This document shows, one piece after another, positions 18,888 through 28,227 of a stretch of 64,000 nucleotides of DNA. Position numbers and translations under genes: made by a program. The DNA comes from DASRFR01 sp035651455 (lineage in GTDB: Bacteria > Acidobacteriota > Terriglobia > Terriglobales > Acidobacteriaceae): assembly GCA_035651455.1 (NCBI GenBank), contig DASRFR010000050.1, positions 1-64,000 on the forward strand, written 5' to 3'. The notes beneath the pieces are model-generated. The model was given only the letters and a program-made list of their open reading frames with translations, was not told the origin of the DNA and made no database searches. The first letter of the stretch is position 1; each line of letters begins with the position of its first letter.

Positions 18888-20183
18888 GTGTCCGAACCGG
18901 ATCTTACATCGATTCTCTTTGTATTGTTGCTGCTAGTGGCGCTTGCCCAATTGTTGGGCTATGTCTTCGTGCGCTTGCGGCAGCCCAAAGTGGTTGGCGA
19001 GATTCTGGCTGGGGTCATCCTCGGGCCACTTCTGCTTGGACGCGTGCCCTTTTTTCTCCAGGCGGTCACCGGGACACAGCAGCAGGCGAATATTCTGAAT
19101 TTTGTCTATTCGCTCGGACTCCTCTTGCTGATGTTTCTGTCGGGTGCAGAAGCCCAGCAACTGTTCAGTCGCGAGGAGCGGCGCGCAGTAGGCTGGCTTG
19201 GCATTGTGGGAACCGGAACACCTTTTGTTCTGGCAATCGCGCTGGGCCCCTGGCTGATTAAGCCTGCACTGGCTGGACCTAACGCCAATTCGGCATCTCT
19301 GATCATTATTCTTGCGATCGCTGTTGCCGTAACTTCAGTCCCCGTAGTGGCCAAGATTTTTGCCGACTTGAAAATCCTGCACACCCGGTTCGCTCGCCTT
19401 GTGCTTGGGGTGGCCGTGCTTGAAGACATTGCGCTTTGGCTAGCGCTCGCCGTGGCAACAGCCATGGCAGGAAAGGCCGTACTCGAGCCACGCAAAATCG
19501 GCTACCACCTGGTATCTACGATCTTGTTCTTCGCACTCGGGCTGACAATTGTTCCCCGACTCGTCAAGCGTTTTAATAAATCCAGGTTCAACGTCTTCGC
19601 CCAACATGCGCCCGTCGCTTATGCGCTGGCCGTTTTGCTTGGTTATTGCGTGGTAGCTGGCGCGTTGCATGTCAGTCTTGTGTTTGCCGCGTTTCTCGCC
19701 GGTTTTGCGGTGGTCCACAAGAAGCGCAGACTATTTGCGGACGCACTCGATGCAATCGGTAAAGTTTCATTTGCGTTCTTCATTCCCGTGTACTTTGCGA
19801 TCGTCGGGCTAAAGCTCGACTTGGTTCGGGGTGTCTCGTTATGGATGATCATCGCCTTCATGATCGGAAGCTGTTTCGTGAAGATAGTGCCGGTGTCGCT
19901 GGCGGGACGATTCGCTGGATTTCGCGGACTAGACCTCGTAAACCTGGCTGTCACTACGAACGCGCGCGGCGGCCCCGGCATTGTACTGGCCAGCGTCGCC
20001 TTTGACGCCGGGATCATCAGTCCTCAGTTCTATACGACGCTGGTGGTCGCAGCTGTCCTTACATCTCAAATGGCTGGCGCCTGGCTCGACCATGTCCTGC
20101 GCAAGGGGTGGCCCCTACTGAGCCCGATCGCGCCAGAGAATTCAGCAGCCTGCCCGACAGCAGAAGATCCCCTGACGCCCTGA
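18888..20183 (+). CDS. CPA2-family cation:proton antiporter
   Basis: 431 residues with about 12 hydrophobic segments and no C-terminal TrkA-N domain. Family motifs include the N-terminal LRQPKVVGEILAGVILGP and a charged pocket in GVAVLEDIALW. It is predicted to exchange Na+ or K+ for protons at the inner membrane. A longer reading frame runs upstream, but it would overlap the kinase promoter. The GTG chosen has GGGAGGA just ahead and begins the first membrane segment. The ion and regulation are unknown. Confidence 0.85.
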   Translation: MSEPDLTSILFVLLLLVALAQLLGYVFVRLRQPKVVGEILAGVILGPLLLGRVPFFLQAVTGTQQQANILNFVYSLGLLLLMFLSGAEAQQLFSREERRAVGWLGIVGTGTPFVLAIALGPWLIKPALAGPNANSASLIIILAIAVAVTSVPVVAKIFADLKILHTRFARLVLGVAVLEDIALWLALAVATAMAGKAVLEPRKIGYHLVSTILFFALGLTIVPRLVKRFNKSRFNVFAQHAPVAYALAVLLGYCVVAGALHVSLVFAAFLAGFAVVHKKRRLFADALDAIGKVSFAFFIPVYFAIVGLKLDLVRGVSLWMIIAFMIGSCFVKIVPVSLAGRFAGFRGLDLVNLAVTTNARGGPGIVLASVAFDAGIISPQFYTTLVVAAVLTSQMAGAWLDHVLRKGWPLLSPIAPENSAACPTAEDPLTP

Positions 20184-20220
20184 TACTCGGGCCGCGGCCG
20201 GAGCCGGTGGAAGGCTGCAT

Positions 20221-22002
20221 CTATGCTGCCTTTGGCTCGGTTACCAGCTGCTGTTCGGCCAAATCACGGTAATGCTGGTAGGCATAGAGAAGCCGATTCT
20301 CCTCTGCAGAGCCAGCTTCGGCTTGGGCCGCCATCTTGCAATAGCCAAGCCGGAAAACAGTGTATGCCAGTAGAAAAATCGGCAACCGTCGCGAAGGCTC
20401 ATCGCCCGAGAGCTGTGCGTAACGCTCGATTAGGCGATCCGCCGAGCTGGCGTTCATGTCCCACTCCACGATAGCACCCGCCAGGTCCCAGGCAATATCC
20501 GTGGGACCTGGAAGGAAATGATCATCCCCGTGGGTGCAGGCATCCACTTTTAAAATCTTGCCGTCTTCGCTTCGAATCCACTCCCAAGGCTGCATGCGTC
20601 CGTCGACCAGCACTGGATTCGTCGCATTCAAAAGCGGCAGGTCGTCTTGTAGCAAAAGCAGATCCTCGGCTTGGAAACCTCCCTGTGGGTTTCCAAACTC
20701 CTCGTTGAGATTGAACGGCAACACCTCTTCCAATTGCTGTCGAGGGTGACCGCTGATCCTGAATTCCTTGGCGCGAAAGGCGCAATATTCGGCGAGTCGC
20801 TCGAGAACGGCTGGTGAGAGATCGTCAGCGCTCATTGGTTTACCGGGGACGCACGAGTAGGCGATGATGCCGTCGGAATAGTCTTCTACAGGGCTGCTGT
20901 ATCCCGCCCGGGCCAGGCACTGGGCACGTTCCTTTACCTCGTGTCCAAAGCGTCCGAATCCCTCAAACTTGTGGATTAGCCTTCGATCAGGAGAGAGGAA
21001 TTTGAGGCGCTCCATTTGTGTCCAGCAGGCGGGCCACTCGGGGTTCGGTAGAAGAAGTCGCCGCCATGCTCCACCTCCGAGGTATGCGCCGCCGGAAAGT
21101 CGCCGAAAAGCGTCAGAGTGGGCGAGTGTCCAGTGAAATTGACGCCAGCGATTCGCACCATCGCGAGCGCAAAGGCGACCGGGATTCGGCTGCCGGCTTC
21201 CAACAAACGTGATTCGCTCGCGAGCAACACCTGCGGCAGCCAGGGCTTCTCCGACGGAAATAAAGGAAGAGCCGCTTAGGCCGGGGCCCTCGTCGACCAC
21301 GACGAACTGCGCCCCGCTGGCTTGCCGAGCTCGAACCCAGATTTGCTGATCAGGAGAGAAGTTAGTTACGCGATCGAACGGATGGCCTGTAGGACGAACG
21401 GTAATGCGCTCTGCTTGTACCCCCTGGTTCAGCAATGCAGCCCTGACAACGGCGCTCAAAGTACTGCCGATGCTGCGAATGCCGATGACGGCGAAGGTTT
21501 CGCCGGGACGGGCAAGCTGCGAAGTCGCCTGAACAAAGTTTTCCGGATGCAGCGCGTAGTACGCGAAACCTTCTTGCGGAGAGATTGTAAGGTGAGATGG
21601 AAGACCCACACGCTCGACCGCAGTTAGTGCCCGTGAAAGCGGGGTTCCGTCCCGCCGGACGAAAGCGAAGGCAGCAGCGTCGGTGATATTGGTGAAGACC
21701 TGAGTGGAAGGCGAAGCTAAGTCGGCGGTAGCGGACTCCAGTTCGCCGGCGCGAATGAGCGCATCCAGTTGCCGCTCCTGAACTTGCGGCTGGGCACAAA
21801 CCGCTCGAACAGCCGCTTGCAGGTCGCGCAACAGCCTGCGCGATTCAAATGTCTCTTTTCCATCGCGGAAAACCCACACTCGGATGGCGCCTCCAAGCAA
21901 CTTTGAACGTTCGATGAAACGCTGGGTAGCGGAGTTGTGTGCGAATGTTCCGCCACACCAAATGAATTTGGAACTGACCCGCTGACGAGTTTTCCGGAAC
22001 AA
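20221..22002 (-). CDS. Uncharacterised fusion: phosphoribosyltransferase-like and phosphotransferase-like regions
   Basis: 593 residues from a TTG start. The middle (about 160-260) contains VVVDEGPGLSGSS, which fits the PRPP loop of type I phosphoribosyltransferases. The C-terminal half (about 320-580) resembles the aminoglycoside-phosphotransferase/choline-kinase fold (LIHKFEGFGRFGHEV, later KVDACTHGDDHFLPGP and DIAWDLAGA). The loop that would carry the catalytic HGD/N reads VDGRMQPWEW, so kinase activity is doubtful. The N-terminal 150 residues are not recognised. The gene lies 27 bp after the TPR-thioredoxin gene and may be co-transcribed with it. I do not recognise a named family. Confidence 0.6.
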   Translation of the reverse strand: MFRKTRQRVSSKFIWCGGTFAHNSATQRFIERSKLLGGAIRVWVFRDGKETFESRRLLRDLQAAVRAVCAQPQVQERQLDALIRAGELESATADLASPSTQVFTNITDAAAFAFVRRDGTPLSRALTAVERVGLPSHLTISPQEGFAYYALHPENFVQATSQLARPGETFAVIGIRSIGSTLSAVVRAALLNQGVQAERITVRPTGHPFDRVTNFSPDQQIWVRARQASGAQFVVVDEGPGLSGSSFISVGEALAAAGVARERITFVGSRQPNPGRLCARDGANRWRQFHWTLAHSDAFRRLSGGAYLGGGAWRRLLLPNPEWPACWTQMERLKFLSPDRRLIHKFEGFGRFGHEVKERAQCLARAGYSSPVEDYSDGIIAYSCVPGKPMSADDLSPAVLERLAEYCAFRAKEFRISGHPRQQLEEVLPFNLNEEFGNPQGGFQAEDLLLLQDDLPLLNATNPVLVDGRMQPWEWIRSEDGKILKVDACTHGDDHFLPGPTDIAWDLAGAIVEWDMNASSADRLIERYAQLSGDEPSRRLPIFLLAYTVFRLGYCKMAAQAEAGSAEENRLLYAYQHYRDLAEQQLVTEPKAA

Positions 22003-22029
22003 AATTTCCGGCCCTTGCAGTGGGACTCG

Positions 22030-22947
22030 TCAATTCTGCATGGCTTTCTCAACTTCCGCCCGCAGATCCGCATATGCCATGGCCCCCGGGTGATACATGG
22101 AAACATGCCCGCTACGGTTGATCAGCACAAGCGTGGGCGTCGTGCTGGCTCCGTAGGTTTTGAAATTCGCCTGGCTGACGGGGACCGAGACCTCCTGCAA
22201 ACCGGGATAGTAATGCTGCCAGACTTGTTTGATGTACTGAAGTTCCTGTTGTGGGCTCGCGTCAGCGCCTCCCGCTGCATAGCCGTAGCGCTGCGTTGGC
22301 GCGACCACGGCCAGGCCCTTGGGGGCAAACTCGGATCGCAATTGCGTAATGATCGGACCTTCGGCTTTGCAGTCTATGCACCAGTGCGCCCAGAAAAAGA
22401 GCAGCACAGGGGAACCCTTCAACTGAGCCGGAGACGCAGGCGGCGGGCCGAAGTACTCTCCGCTCTTCAGCGGCGGCGCTGGCTTTCCCGCCAATATGAG
22501 CAGGTTCAGATTTTTCTGCAGCCGTGGAGCGATCGAGGTGTTGCCATACGTTTGCAGGGCAGACTTCAGCAACAAGACTGCTTTCGCATTCTGATTGCGG
22601 GCGGAGAGCACGTCTGCCTCTACTTCGTAGGCGGCGCCAAGCGCCATGGGCAAGTGCGGCTCCGCATCCAACTTTCGGCCCTTCATCTGCTGCAACGAGA
22701 GCAGATGCACCTGCCGTGCATTGGCGTACGCCTGGTCATAGTTTCGGGCCGCCAACTGGGCGCGGGCGAGCCAGGATAGCGCTTCGAGGTATTCGGGATC
22801 GACTCCGTGCTGTGACTTATAACTCTGCAACTGCGAGTCGGCGCCTGCCAAATTATCTTGCGCAAGCGCCGTGCGCGCGTCGTCGACAATGCCGGCCCAG
22901 GCAATGATAGACAGTAGTACGACAAGGAAAGCGGAACGAACCCACAT
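22030..22947 (-). CDS. TPR-like protein with a C-terminal TlpA/thioredoxin-like domain
   Basis: 305 residues with a signal peptide (AFLVVLLSIIAWAG). The N-terminal half (about 25-150) is alpha-helical and TPR-like. The C-terminal half is a TlpA-type thioredoxin fold with WAHWCIDCKAEGP (CxxC) and the cis-Pro region STTPTLVLINRSGH. It is probably a periplasmic disulfide reductase. A longer frame with a TTG start exists, but the ATG chosen directly precedes the signal peptide. It is the first gene of a probable pair with the phosphoribosyltransferase-like fusion. Confidence 0.8.
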   Translation of the reverse strand: MWVRSAFLVVLLSIIAWAGIVDDARTALAQDNLAGADSQLQSYKSQHGVDPEYLEALSWLARAQLAARNYDQAYANARQVHLLSLQQMKGRKLDAEPHLPMALGAAYEVEADVLSARNQNAKAVLLLKSALQTYGNTSIAPRLQKNLNLLILAGKPAPPLKSGEYFGPPPASPAQLKGSPVLLFFWAHWCIDCKAEGPIITQLRSEFAPKGLAVVAPTQRYGYAAGGADASPQQELQYIKQVWQHYYPGLQEVSVPVSQANFKTYGASTTPTLVLINRSGHVSMYHPGAMAYADLRAEVEKAMQN

Positions 22948-23030
22948 GACTTGATGATGACGGAGAGCGTTGAAAGTTGCAATTCGCGACGAGCACAATT
23001 CTACCGGTTGTGAGTTTATCGACAAAAATT

Positions 23031-23055
23031 AAGGACGGCCATGAAGGCCGCCCTT
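23031..23055 (-). terminator. Rho-independent terminator of the cold-shock gene
   Basis: On the minus strand a 10-bp stem (AAGGGCGGCC / GGCCGTCCTT, one mismatch) with a 5-nt loop is followed by AATTTTT. It lies about 30 bp past the cspA-type stop. Confidence 0.8.
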
Positions 23056-23086
23056 ACTCTGCGCTTCTTTCGAATTTTATAGTGGT

Positions 23087-23287
23087 TTACAGGCCCCGAA
23101 CGTTCTCAGCTTGCCAGCCCTTCGGGCCCTTTACGACGTCGAACTGTACTTGTTGACCTTCCTGCAGGCTGCGGAATCCATTGGCCTGAATGGCCGAGAA
23201 GTGTACGAATACATCCTCACCATTCTGACGGCTAATAAATCCATAACCCTTGGCATCGTTAAACCACTTTACTGTTCCTGTTTCCAT
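23087..23287 (-). CDS. cspA: Cold-shock domain protein (CspA family)
   Basis: 66 residues forming one OB-fold cold-shock domain with both RNA-binding motifs, KGYGFI (RNP1) and VFVHF (RNP2). It binds single-stranded RNA/DNA and acts as an RNA chaperone. Full family length. AAGGAA lies about 12 nt upstream. Several hundred bases upstream lack genes, which fits the long regulated 5' leader common in this family, but no promoter was identified. Confidence 0.95.
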   Translation of the reverse strand: METGTVKWFNDAKGYGFISRQNGEDVFVHFSAIQANGFRSLQEGQQVQFDVVKGPKGWQAENVRGL

Positions 23288-23695
23288 TGTGTTGCTTTGT
23301 TCCTTTTACTTTGAAATTGCGCTGAAACTCGCTGAGATGTGCAGGCAGGTCACGCTGGTGGAGCGGAGAAGCTGGCTACAACCGCAAAGATCAAACGCAG
23401 TTCCATTGTACCTTGGAGCCCGCAAAATTTCTACAGGTACGCTGGTAATGCTATGCACCACAGTAACTTAGACAGGAGTAGAAAAAGGGTCTCTGCGGGT
23501 ACACTTTCTGGACGGGTTCACATCTGACTCATGAATCCGGGGGTACCCCTCCAATGAGCACCGAAACTCCTCCCGTTGAGAACGCTGGCACGCCCTGTGC
23601 ATCGAACGTGAAGCTGGGGCGAATCCTCTGTTATGATTCAGCCATTGGGGCAGGACTCCACGGTAGCAAGATGATGGCTTTGGTCGAGGCACAAC
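23288..23695. other. Divergent intergenic region before cspA-type and MlaD-like genes
   Basis: No gene is seen. It should hold the cspA leader and promoter on the minus strand and the promoter of the MlaD-like gene on the plus strand. A short perfect palindrome GGGGTACCCC is at 23540-23549, and a TATGAT box is at 23632-23637 without a clear -35. Confidence 0.4.
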
Positions 23696-24769
23696 TTGCC
23701 TAGTCAGAAGCAGTTGAAGTGGGCACAACTGCGCGTGGGCCTAACGGTTGTATTCGCCATCATCACCCTGGCGGTCCTTATCCTGCTAATGTCGGGCACG
23801 GCCGGGCTCTTCACTCCCAAGCTCATCCTGAAATCCTACTTTGATAACGCCAGCGGCCTCCGTAATGGCGCCCCCGTCCGCCTCAACGGCGTGGACATCG
23901 GCAATGTTACCGGGATTCGCATTGTCTCCAGCAAACCGCTGACGCCAGTCGAAGTCACCATGAAGGTGAGTGCCAGGTACGATTTCGACCTGAAGAAAGA
24001 CTCGGTAACGTCGCTCTCCACCGCGGGCGTCCTGGGCGAAACCTATATCGATATCGACAGCACGACCGCAAAAGGCCCAAAAGCCCAGGACGGAGACGTA
24101 CTCGCTACGAGGGAACATCCTGATTTCAATGACGTAGTGCGATCGAGCCAGAGTACGTTGCAAAACATGGACGCCCTGCTGAAACGCACGGACCGCATCC
24201 TGGCTTTTGTCGAAAGCGGGCAGGGTTCGATCGGCAAGCTGATCTACGATCCCAACCTGTACGATCGTTTGGCCGGGACGGTCAACGATTTTCAGGGCAT
24301 CGTCGATCAAGTCAAGAATGGAAAAGGCAGCATCGGGCAGCTGATCGCGAGCGACGAGGCGTATCGCAAGGCCGTAGCCGCGGTCGACAAGTTGAATGGA
24401 ATCATCGATGAACTCCAGGCAGGGCAGGGTACGGCCGGAAAGTTCCTGAAAGATCCGGCTCTTTACAACAATGCGAATGCGACCATCGCCAACGTCAAGA
24501 AGCTTACCGATGACATCAACGCCGGCAAGGGCGCGATCGGCACCCTGGCGCGCGACCAGGAGTTCGCGGCAAAGTTGCAGAACACGATGAATAAGATTTC
24601 AACACTGACTGACCAGCTCGAAGCCGGACAGGGCACGGCCGGCATGTTGCTGAAGAATCCCTCGCTTTATAACAATAGCGACCAGATGCTCATCGAGACC
24701 CGCGAACTGATCAAGTCAATTCGAGAGAATCCCAAGAAATACCTGACCTTCCGCGTGCGCGTGTTCTGA
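23696..24769 (+). CDS. MlaD/MCE-domain protein with five C-terminal repeats
   Basis: 357 residues. An N-terminal membrane anchor (LTVVFAIITLAVLILLMSG) is followed by an MCE domain (about 42-125; SYFDNASGLRNGAPVRLNGVDIG), the lipid-shuttling fold of MlaD. The C-terminal half has five copies of a 40-45 residue unit, each carrying a G-x-G-x-x-G core followed by a D/N-P-x-L-Y-like segment (GQGSIGKLIYDPNLYD, GKGSIGQLI, GQGTAGKFLKDPALYNN, GKGAIGTLA, GQGTAGMLLKNPSLYNN). The start is TTG with GAGG 7 nt upstream. MlaE/MlaF-type ABC genes are not adjacent. The likely role is in phospholipid traffic across the envelope. Confidence 0.85.
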   Translation: MPSQKQLKWAQLRVGLTVVFAIITLAVLILLMSGTAGLFTPKLILKSYFDNASGLRNGAPVRLNGVDIGNVTGIRIVSSKPLTPVEVTMKVSARYDFDLKKDSVTSLSTAGVLGETYIDIDSTTAKGPKAQDGDVLATREHPDFNDVVRSSQSTLQNMDALLKRTDRILAFVESGQGSIGKLIYDPNLYDRLAGTVNDFQGIVDQVKNGKGSIGQLIASDEAYRKAVAAVDKLNGIIDELQAGQGTAGKFLKDPALYNNANATIANVKKLTDDINAGKGAIGTLARDQEFAAKLQNTMNKISTLTDQLEAGQGTAGMLLKNPSLYNNSDQMLIETRELIKSIRENPKKYLTFRVRVF

Positions 24770-24837
24770 CCTGGCGCAGATTTCCCGGCAGCAAATGATT
24801 CCGAAGACGCACTGGGCCATCCGCGCTGAGCATCGGT

Positions 24838-25752
24838 TCAGATTCGCGGAATGGCGGTCGACTCGGCTTGCTCATGGGCGTGGTAGCTCGAGCGCACCAG
24901 CGGTCCTGATTCCACGTGGCGGAAGCCGAAACGCAAGGCGGCTTCTTTCAATTCCGCGAATTCGGCAGGAGTGTAGAAGCGAGCGATTGGAAGATGGTCA
25001 CGCGAAGGCCTCAAGTACTGCCCCACGGTGAGGATGTCCACGCCTCGTTCTCCGAGGTCACGAAAAACGTCCACCAGTTCGTCCATCGCCTCGCCGATTC
25101 CCACCATGACTCCGCTCTTCGTGACCATACCGGGCGAGAACTTCTTGACGTTCGACAAGAGGTCGAGAGTGCGCCCGTAACGGGCACCCGAGCGGACCGC
25201 CCGATAGAGGCGCGGCACGGTCTCGGTATTGTGATTCAGGACGTCGGGCGCCGCATCGAGGACGATGCGCAGGGGTTCTTCAAGTCCCTGGAAGTCCGGA
25301 ATCAAAACTTCAATGCGGCAGTCGGGCGTGACCTTTCGGATCTCACGAATAGTATCTGCAAAGACCTTTGCGCCGCCGATGTTGTCATCGTCGCGATTCA
25401 CGCTTGTCACGACGGCATGCTTAAGTCCCAGCGTGGCCACTGCTTCGGCAACCCGCGCCGGTTCGTCCCAGTCGATGGGCTGCGGTTTACCCTTGGGAAC
25501 GGCGCAAAATCCGCAGCGCCGAGTACACATGTCGCCCAGGAGCATGAACGTCGCGGTGCGATGATTCCAGCACTCTCCGATGTTTGGGCACTGGGCAGAC
25601 TCGCACACCGTATGCAGACCCAGGCCGCGTGCAAGCTGCTTGAGCTTGTGGAAGTCGTCTCCCATGGGGGCGCGGGCGCGAAGCCAGGAGGGCTTCGGCT
25701 GCGGCGTCCGCGGGCTGGTCTGAATCTGGATGAGCTGGGAAGAGCTGGCCAT
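24838..25752 (-). CDS. lipA: Lipoyl synthase
   Basis: 304 residues. A radical-SAM enzyme that inserts two sulfurs into octanoyl groups on lipoyl domains. Both iron-sulfur motifs are present: CESAQCPNIGEC (CX4CX5C, auxiliary cluster) and CTRRCGFC (CX3CX2C, radical-SAM cluster). Normal length. It stands alone; lipB is not adjacent. It converges with the MlaD-like gene. Confidence 0.97.
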   Translation of the reverse strand: MASSSQLIQIQTSPRTPQPKPSWLRARAPMGDDFHKLKQLARGLGLHTVCESAQCPNIGECWNHRTATFMLLGDMCTRRCGFCAVPKGKPQPIDWDEPARVAEAVATLGLKHAVVTSVNRDDDNIGGAKVFADTIREIRKVTPDCRIEVLIPDFQGLEEPLRIVLDAAPDVLNHNTETVPRLYRAVRSGARYGRTLDLLSNVKKFSPGMVTKSGVMVGIGEAMDELVDVFRDLGERGVDILTVGQYLRPSRDHLPIARFYTPAEFAELKEAALRFGFRHVESGPLVRSSYHAHEQAESTAIPRI

Positions 25753-25930
25753 CTAAGTATTTGATTTTACAGATAACCAAACGAATGCGCGAGTCATGCG
25801 ATTTGCCCGGAGCGTGCGCCCAGTCACGCTGCGCAGTTACATCGGTGCACGTGCTAGATTCGAAAAAAGCCCGCGTTATTGGCCGCCCGCGCTACACTAA
25901 TGCAACTCCAACCGACTAGGGATTCATTTC

Positions 25931-27883
25931 TTGTCAGAAACACAGAACACATTGGATGCGCTGCGCGCGGCTGAGCAACGGCTGCAAGCGACTCTGAATA
26001 ACGCTCCATTGATCGTGTTTGCGCTCGACTGCAATGGCGTGTTCACGCTCTCGGAAGGCCGGGCGTTGCAGAAGCTCGCATTAAGGCCGGGCGAGGTCGT
26101 CGGGCGCTCGATCACCGAGCAATACGGGAATTATCCGGAGCTTCTCGAACAGGCGCGCCGTGCACTAAAGGGCGAAGAGTTCACAGCCATAACCGAGTTG
26201 CATGATCTTCAGGTCGTTTTTGAGACCCGCTGGGTTACCGCGCGTGACGAAGCGGGCAAGCAGGTCGGGGTGATTGGCATTTCCACCGACATCACCGCGC
26301 ACCGGCAAGACGAGTTGGCTCGCAGAAATGCTGAGATTCGCTACCAGGCGATGATCGAACAGATCGCAGCCGTGACCTACATTGCCGAGTTGGGAATCAA
26401 TGGCAAGTGGCTATACGTCAGCCCCCAAATCGAAACCATGCTGGGATTCCCGCCGCGACAGTGGCTCGCCGATTCCGGCAACTGGATTCGCTTTATTCAT
26501 CCCGACGATCGCGCCGAGGTCATTGCCGCGGAGAATGCAACCATCGCGGGAAAGCCTTTCCGCGCTGAGTACCGGATGTACCGCGCGGACGGGAAGACGA
26601 TCTGGATCAGCGACACCGGCACGCTGGTGCCGGACGATACCGGCAAGTATTTGCTGCTTCACGGCGTCTTGCTGGACGTGACCGAACGCAAGGAGATGGA
26701 AATCCGGCTCCTGCACGCGCAACGACTGGAGGCTATCGGGCAGTTGGCGTCCGGTGTGGCCCATGACTTCAACAACCTGGTCACGATTATCAAGGGATAT
26801 TGCAGCCTGCTCGAGGAGCGGGTGAAAGAAGACACGGCTAATGCGCGGGCGGTGCGTGAAATTCACCAGGCAGCCGATCGAGCCGCATCCTTAACTCACC
26901 AACTATTAGCTTTCAGCCGCAAGCAGATTCTGCAGCCCAGGATTCTTGATCTGAATACCGTGGTGCGAGACGCGCAGAGGATGTTGCGCCGGCTGATTGG
27001 CGAGAACGTGGAAATCGAAGTGGTGACGGCTCCGAAGCTAGGCATGGTCAAAGCAGATCCCGTGCAGATTGAACAGGTAATTGTGAACCTGGCACTGAAT
27101 GCCCGCGACGCCATGCCCAACGGCGGCAAACTCAGGCTCCAAACTTCCGAAGAAGATGTGATTCCAACTAATCGCGGAGAGGACTTGCCGGTTCGCCCCG
27201 GCAGATATGTGCAATTGGCGGTCTCAGACTCTGGACGCGGCATGGATCCGGAGACCCAGAAACATGTCTTTGAACCGTTTTTCACGACTAAGGCGACTGG
27301 CAGGGGTACCGGATTAGGTTTGGCAACCCTGTACGGAATCATCAAGCAGAGCGATGGTTATGTGGGCGTCGACAGTCAACCGGGGCACGGAACCACATTT
27401 CGCATCTATCTGCCCGTAGTGGATCAGCCAGCTAACGCTCCGGCAGCCCCTCAGACTTATGACGGCGCTGAAATCCCCCGTGAGACGATCCTGGTCGCCG
27501 AAGACGAATCGCAGCTCCGTGAACTGGCCAGGACCGTTCTGAGCCGCTGTGGCTATGAGGTCCTGGTGGGTTCGGACGCAAACGAGGTGGACTTCATTTG
27601 TGCGAATCACACAGGCAAGATTGATCTGTTTTTGACCGACGTTGTCATGCCCGGCCTGAGCGGTCCAGAATTAGCGAAGCGGGTCATGCAGCGGTATCCA
27701 TCGATCAAGGTCCTCTTTATGTCGGGCTACGCTGACGCTGCCCTGATCCCCCAGGGCGTCTTCGATGGCGAGCTATCGTTCCTGCAAAAGCCGTTTACCC
27801 CCTCCGTGCTTAAAGAGCGTGTCCGGGCCGTGTTGGACCAGGAGATCGAGACCAAGCCGCGCGCGGTTTCCGGTCTCTCTTAA
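25931..27883 (+). CDS. PAS-containing hybrid histidine kinase with receiver domain
   Basis: 650 residues without membrane segments. Two PAS domains (about 15-125 and 135-260), a HisKA domain with His277 in GVAHDFNNL, an ATPase domain (NLALNARDAMPNGG, DSGRGMD, GRGTGLGLATLYG) and a C-terminal receiver (about 518-640) with Asp near 569 in LTDVVMPGLSG. This is a soluble kinase of the HDFNN group that is common in Acidobacteriota, and no response regulator gene is adjacent. Start TTG with AGGGA about 8 nt upstream. The output is unknown. Confidence 0.9.
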   Translation: MSETQNTLDALRAAEQRLQATLNNAPLIVFALDCNGVFTLSEGRALQKLALRPGEVVGRSITEQYGNYPELLEQARRALKGEEFTAITELHDLQVVFETRWVTARDEAGKQVGVIGISTDITAHRQDELARRNAEIRYQAMIEQIAAVTYIAELGINGKWLYVSPQIETMLGFPPRQWLADSGNWIRFIHPDDRAEVIAAENATIAGKPFRAEYRMYRADGKTIWISDTGTLVPDDTGKYLLLHGVLLDVTERKEMEIRLLHAQRLEAIGQLASGVAHDFNNLVTIIKGYCSLLEERVKEDTANARAVREIHQAADRAASLTHQLLAFSRKQILQPRILDLNTVVRDAQRMLRRLIGENVEIEVVTAPKLGMVKADPVQIEQVIVNLALNARDAMPNGGKLRLQTSEEDVIPTNRGEDLPVRPGRYVQLAVSDSGRGMDPETQKHVFEPFFTTKATGRGTGLGLATLYGIIKQSDGYVGVDSQPGHGTTFRIYLPVVDQPANAPAAPQTYDGAEIPRETILVAEDESQLRELARTVLSRCGYEVLVGSDANEVDFICANHTGKIDLFLTDVVMPGLSGPELAKRVMQRYPSIKVLFMSGYADAALIPQGVFDGELSFLQKPFTPSVLKERVRAVLDQEIETKPRAVSGLS

Positions 27884-27965
27884 TCTCGAGTTTTGTTGCA
27901 AACCGGACAGACACCTGGCCTGCCTGCTGCTACTCTCCCAAAGAAATTTATCCCCTCGGCGCATC

Positions 27966-28223
27966 ATGGACACGCAATTCAGGAACTGGGTTGAACTGTA
28001 TCAAGCTGCTCTGTTGGAAACCGATCAGGAGAGGTTTCTTCAGTTAGTACGACAGGCACACGATGTGCTTCAACGGCGTGAACAAGAACTCCTCGAGTGC
28101 AATGTCGCGAGCGGAGAGGAGATCAAAGCAATCACCGATGCATTGCGCAACATCCGTGTGTTGGTTGGAGATGCTGCTGAGTCTAGTGACCATTCGCCAT
28201 GGTCTGCTCCCAACGCGCTTTGA
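27966..28223 (+). CDS. Small hypothetical protein, helical
   Basis: 85 residues, mostly helical and acidic (NWVELYQAALLETDQERF, VLQRREQELLEC). No signal peptide or known motif. It starts about 80 bp after the hybrid kinase and ends 4 bp before the convergent recG stop. The reading frame is open further upstream, but that part overlaps the kinase. I do not recognise a family. Confidence 0.55.
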   Translation: MDTQFRNWVELYQAALLETDQERFLQLVRQAHDVLQRREQELLECNVASGEEIKAITDALRNIRVLVGDAAESSDHSPWSAPNAL

Positions 28224-28227
28224 CCGG

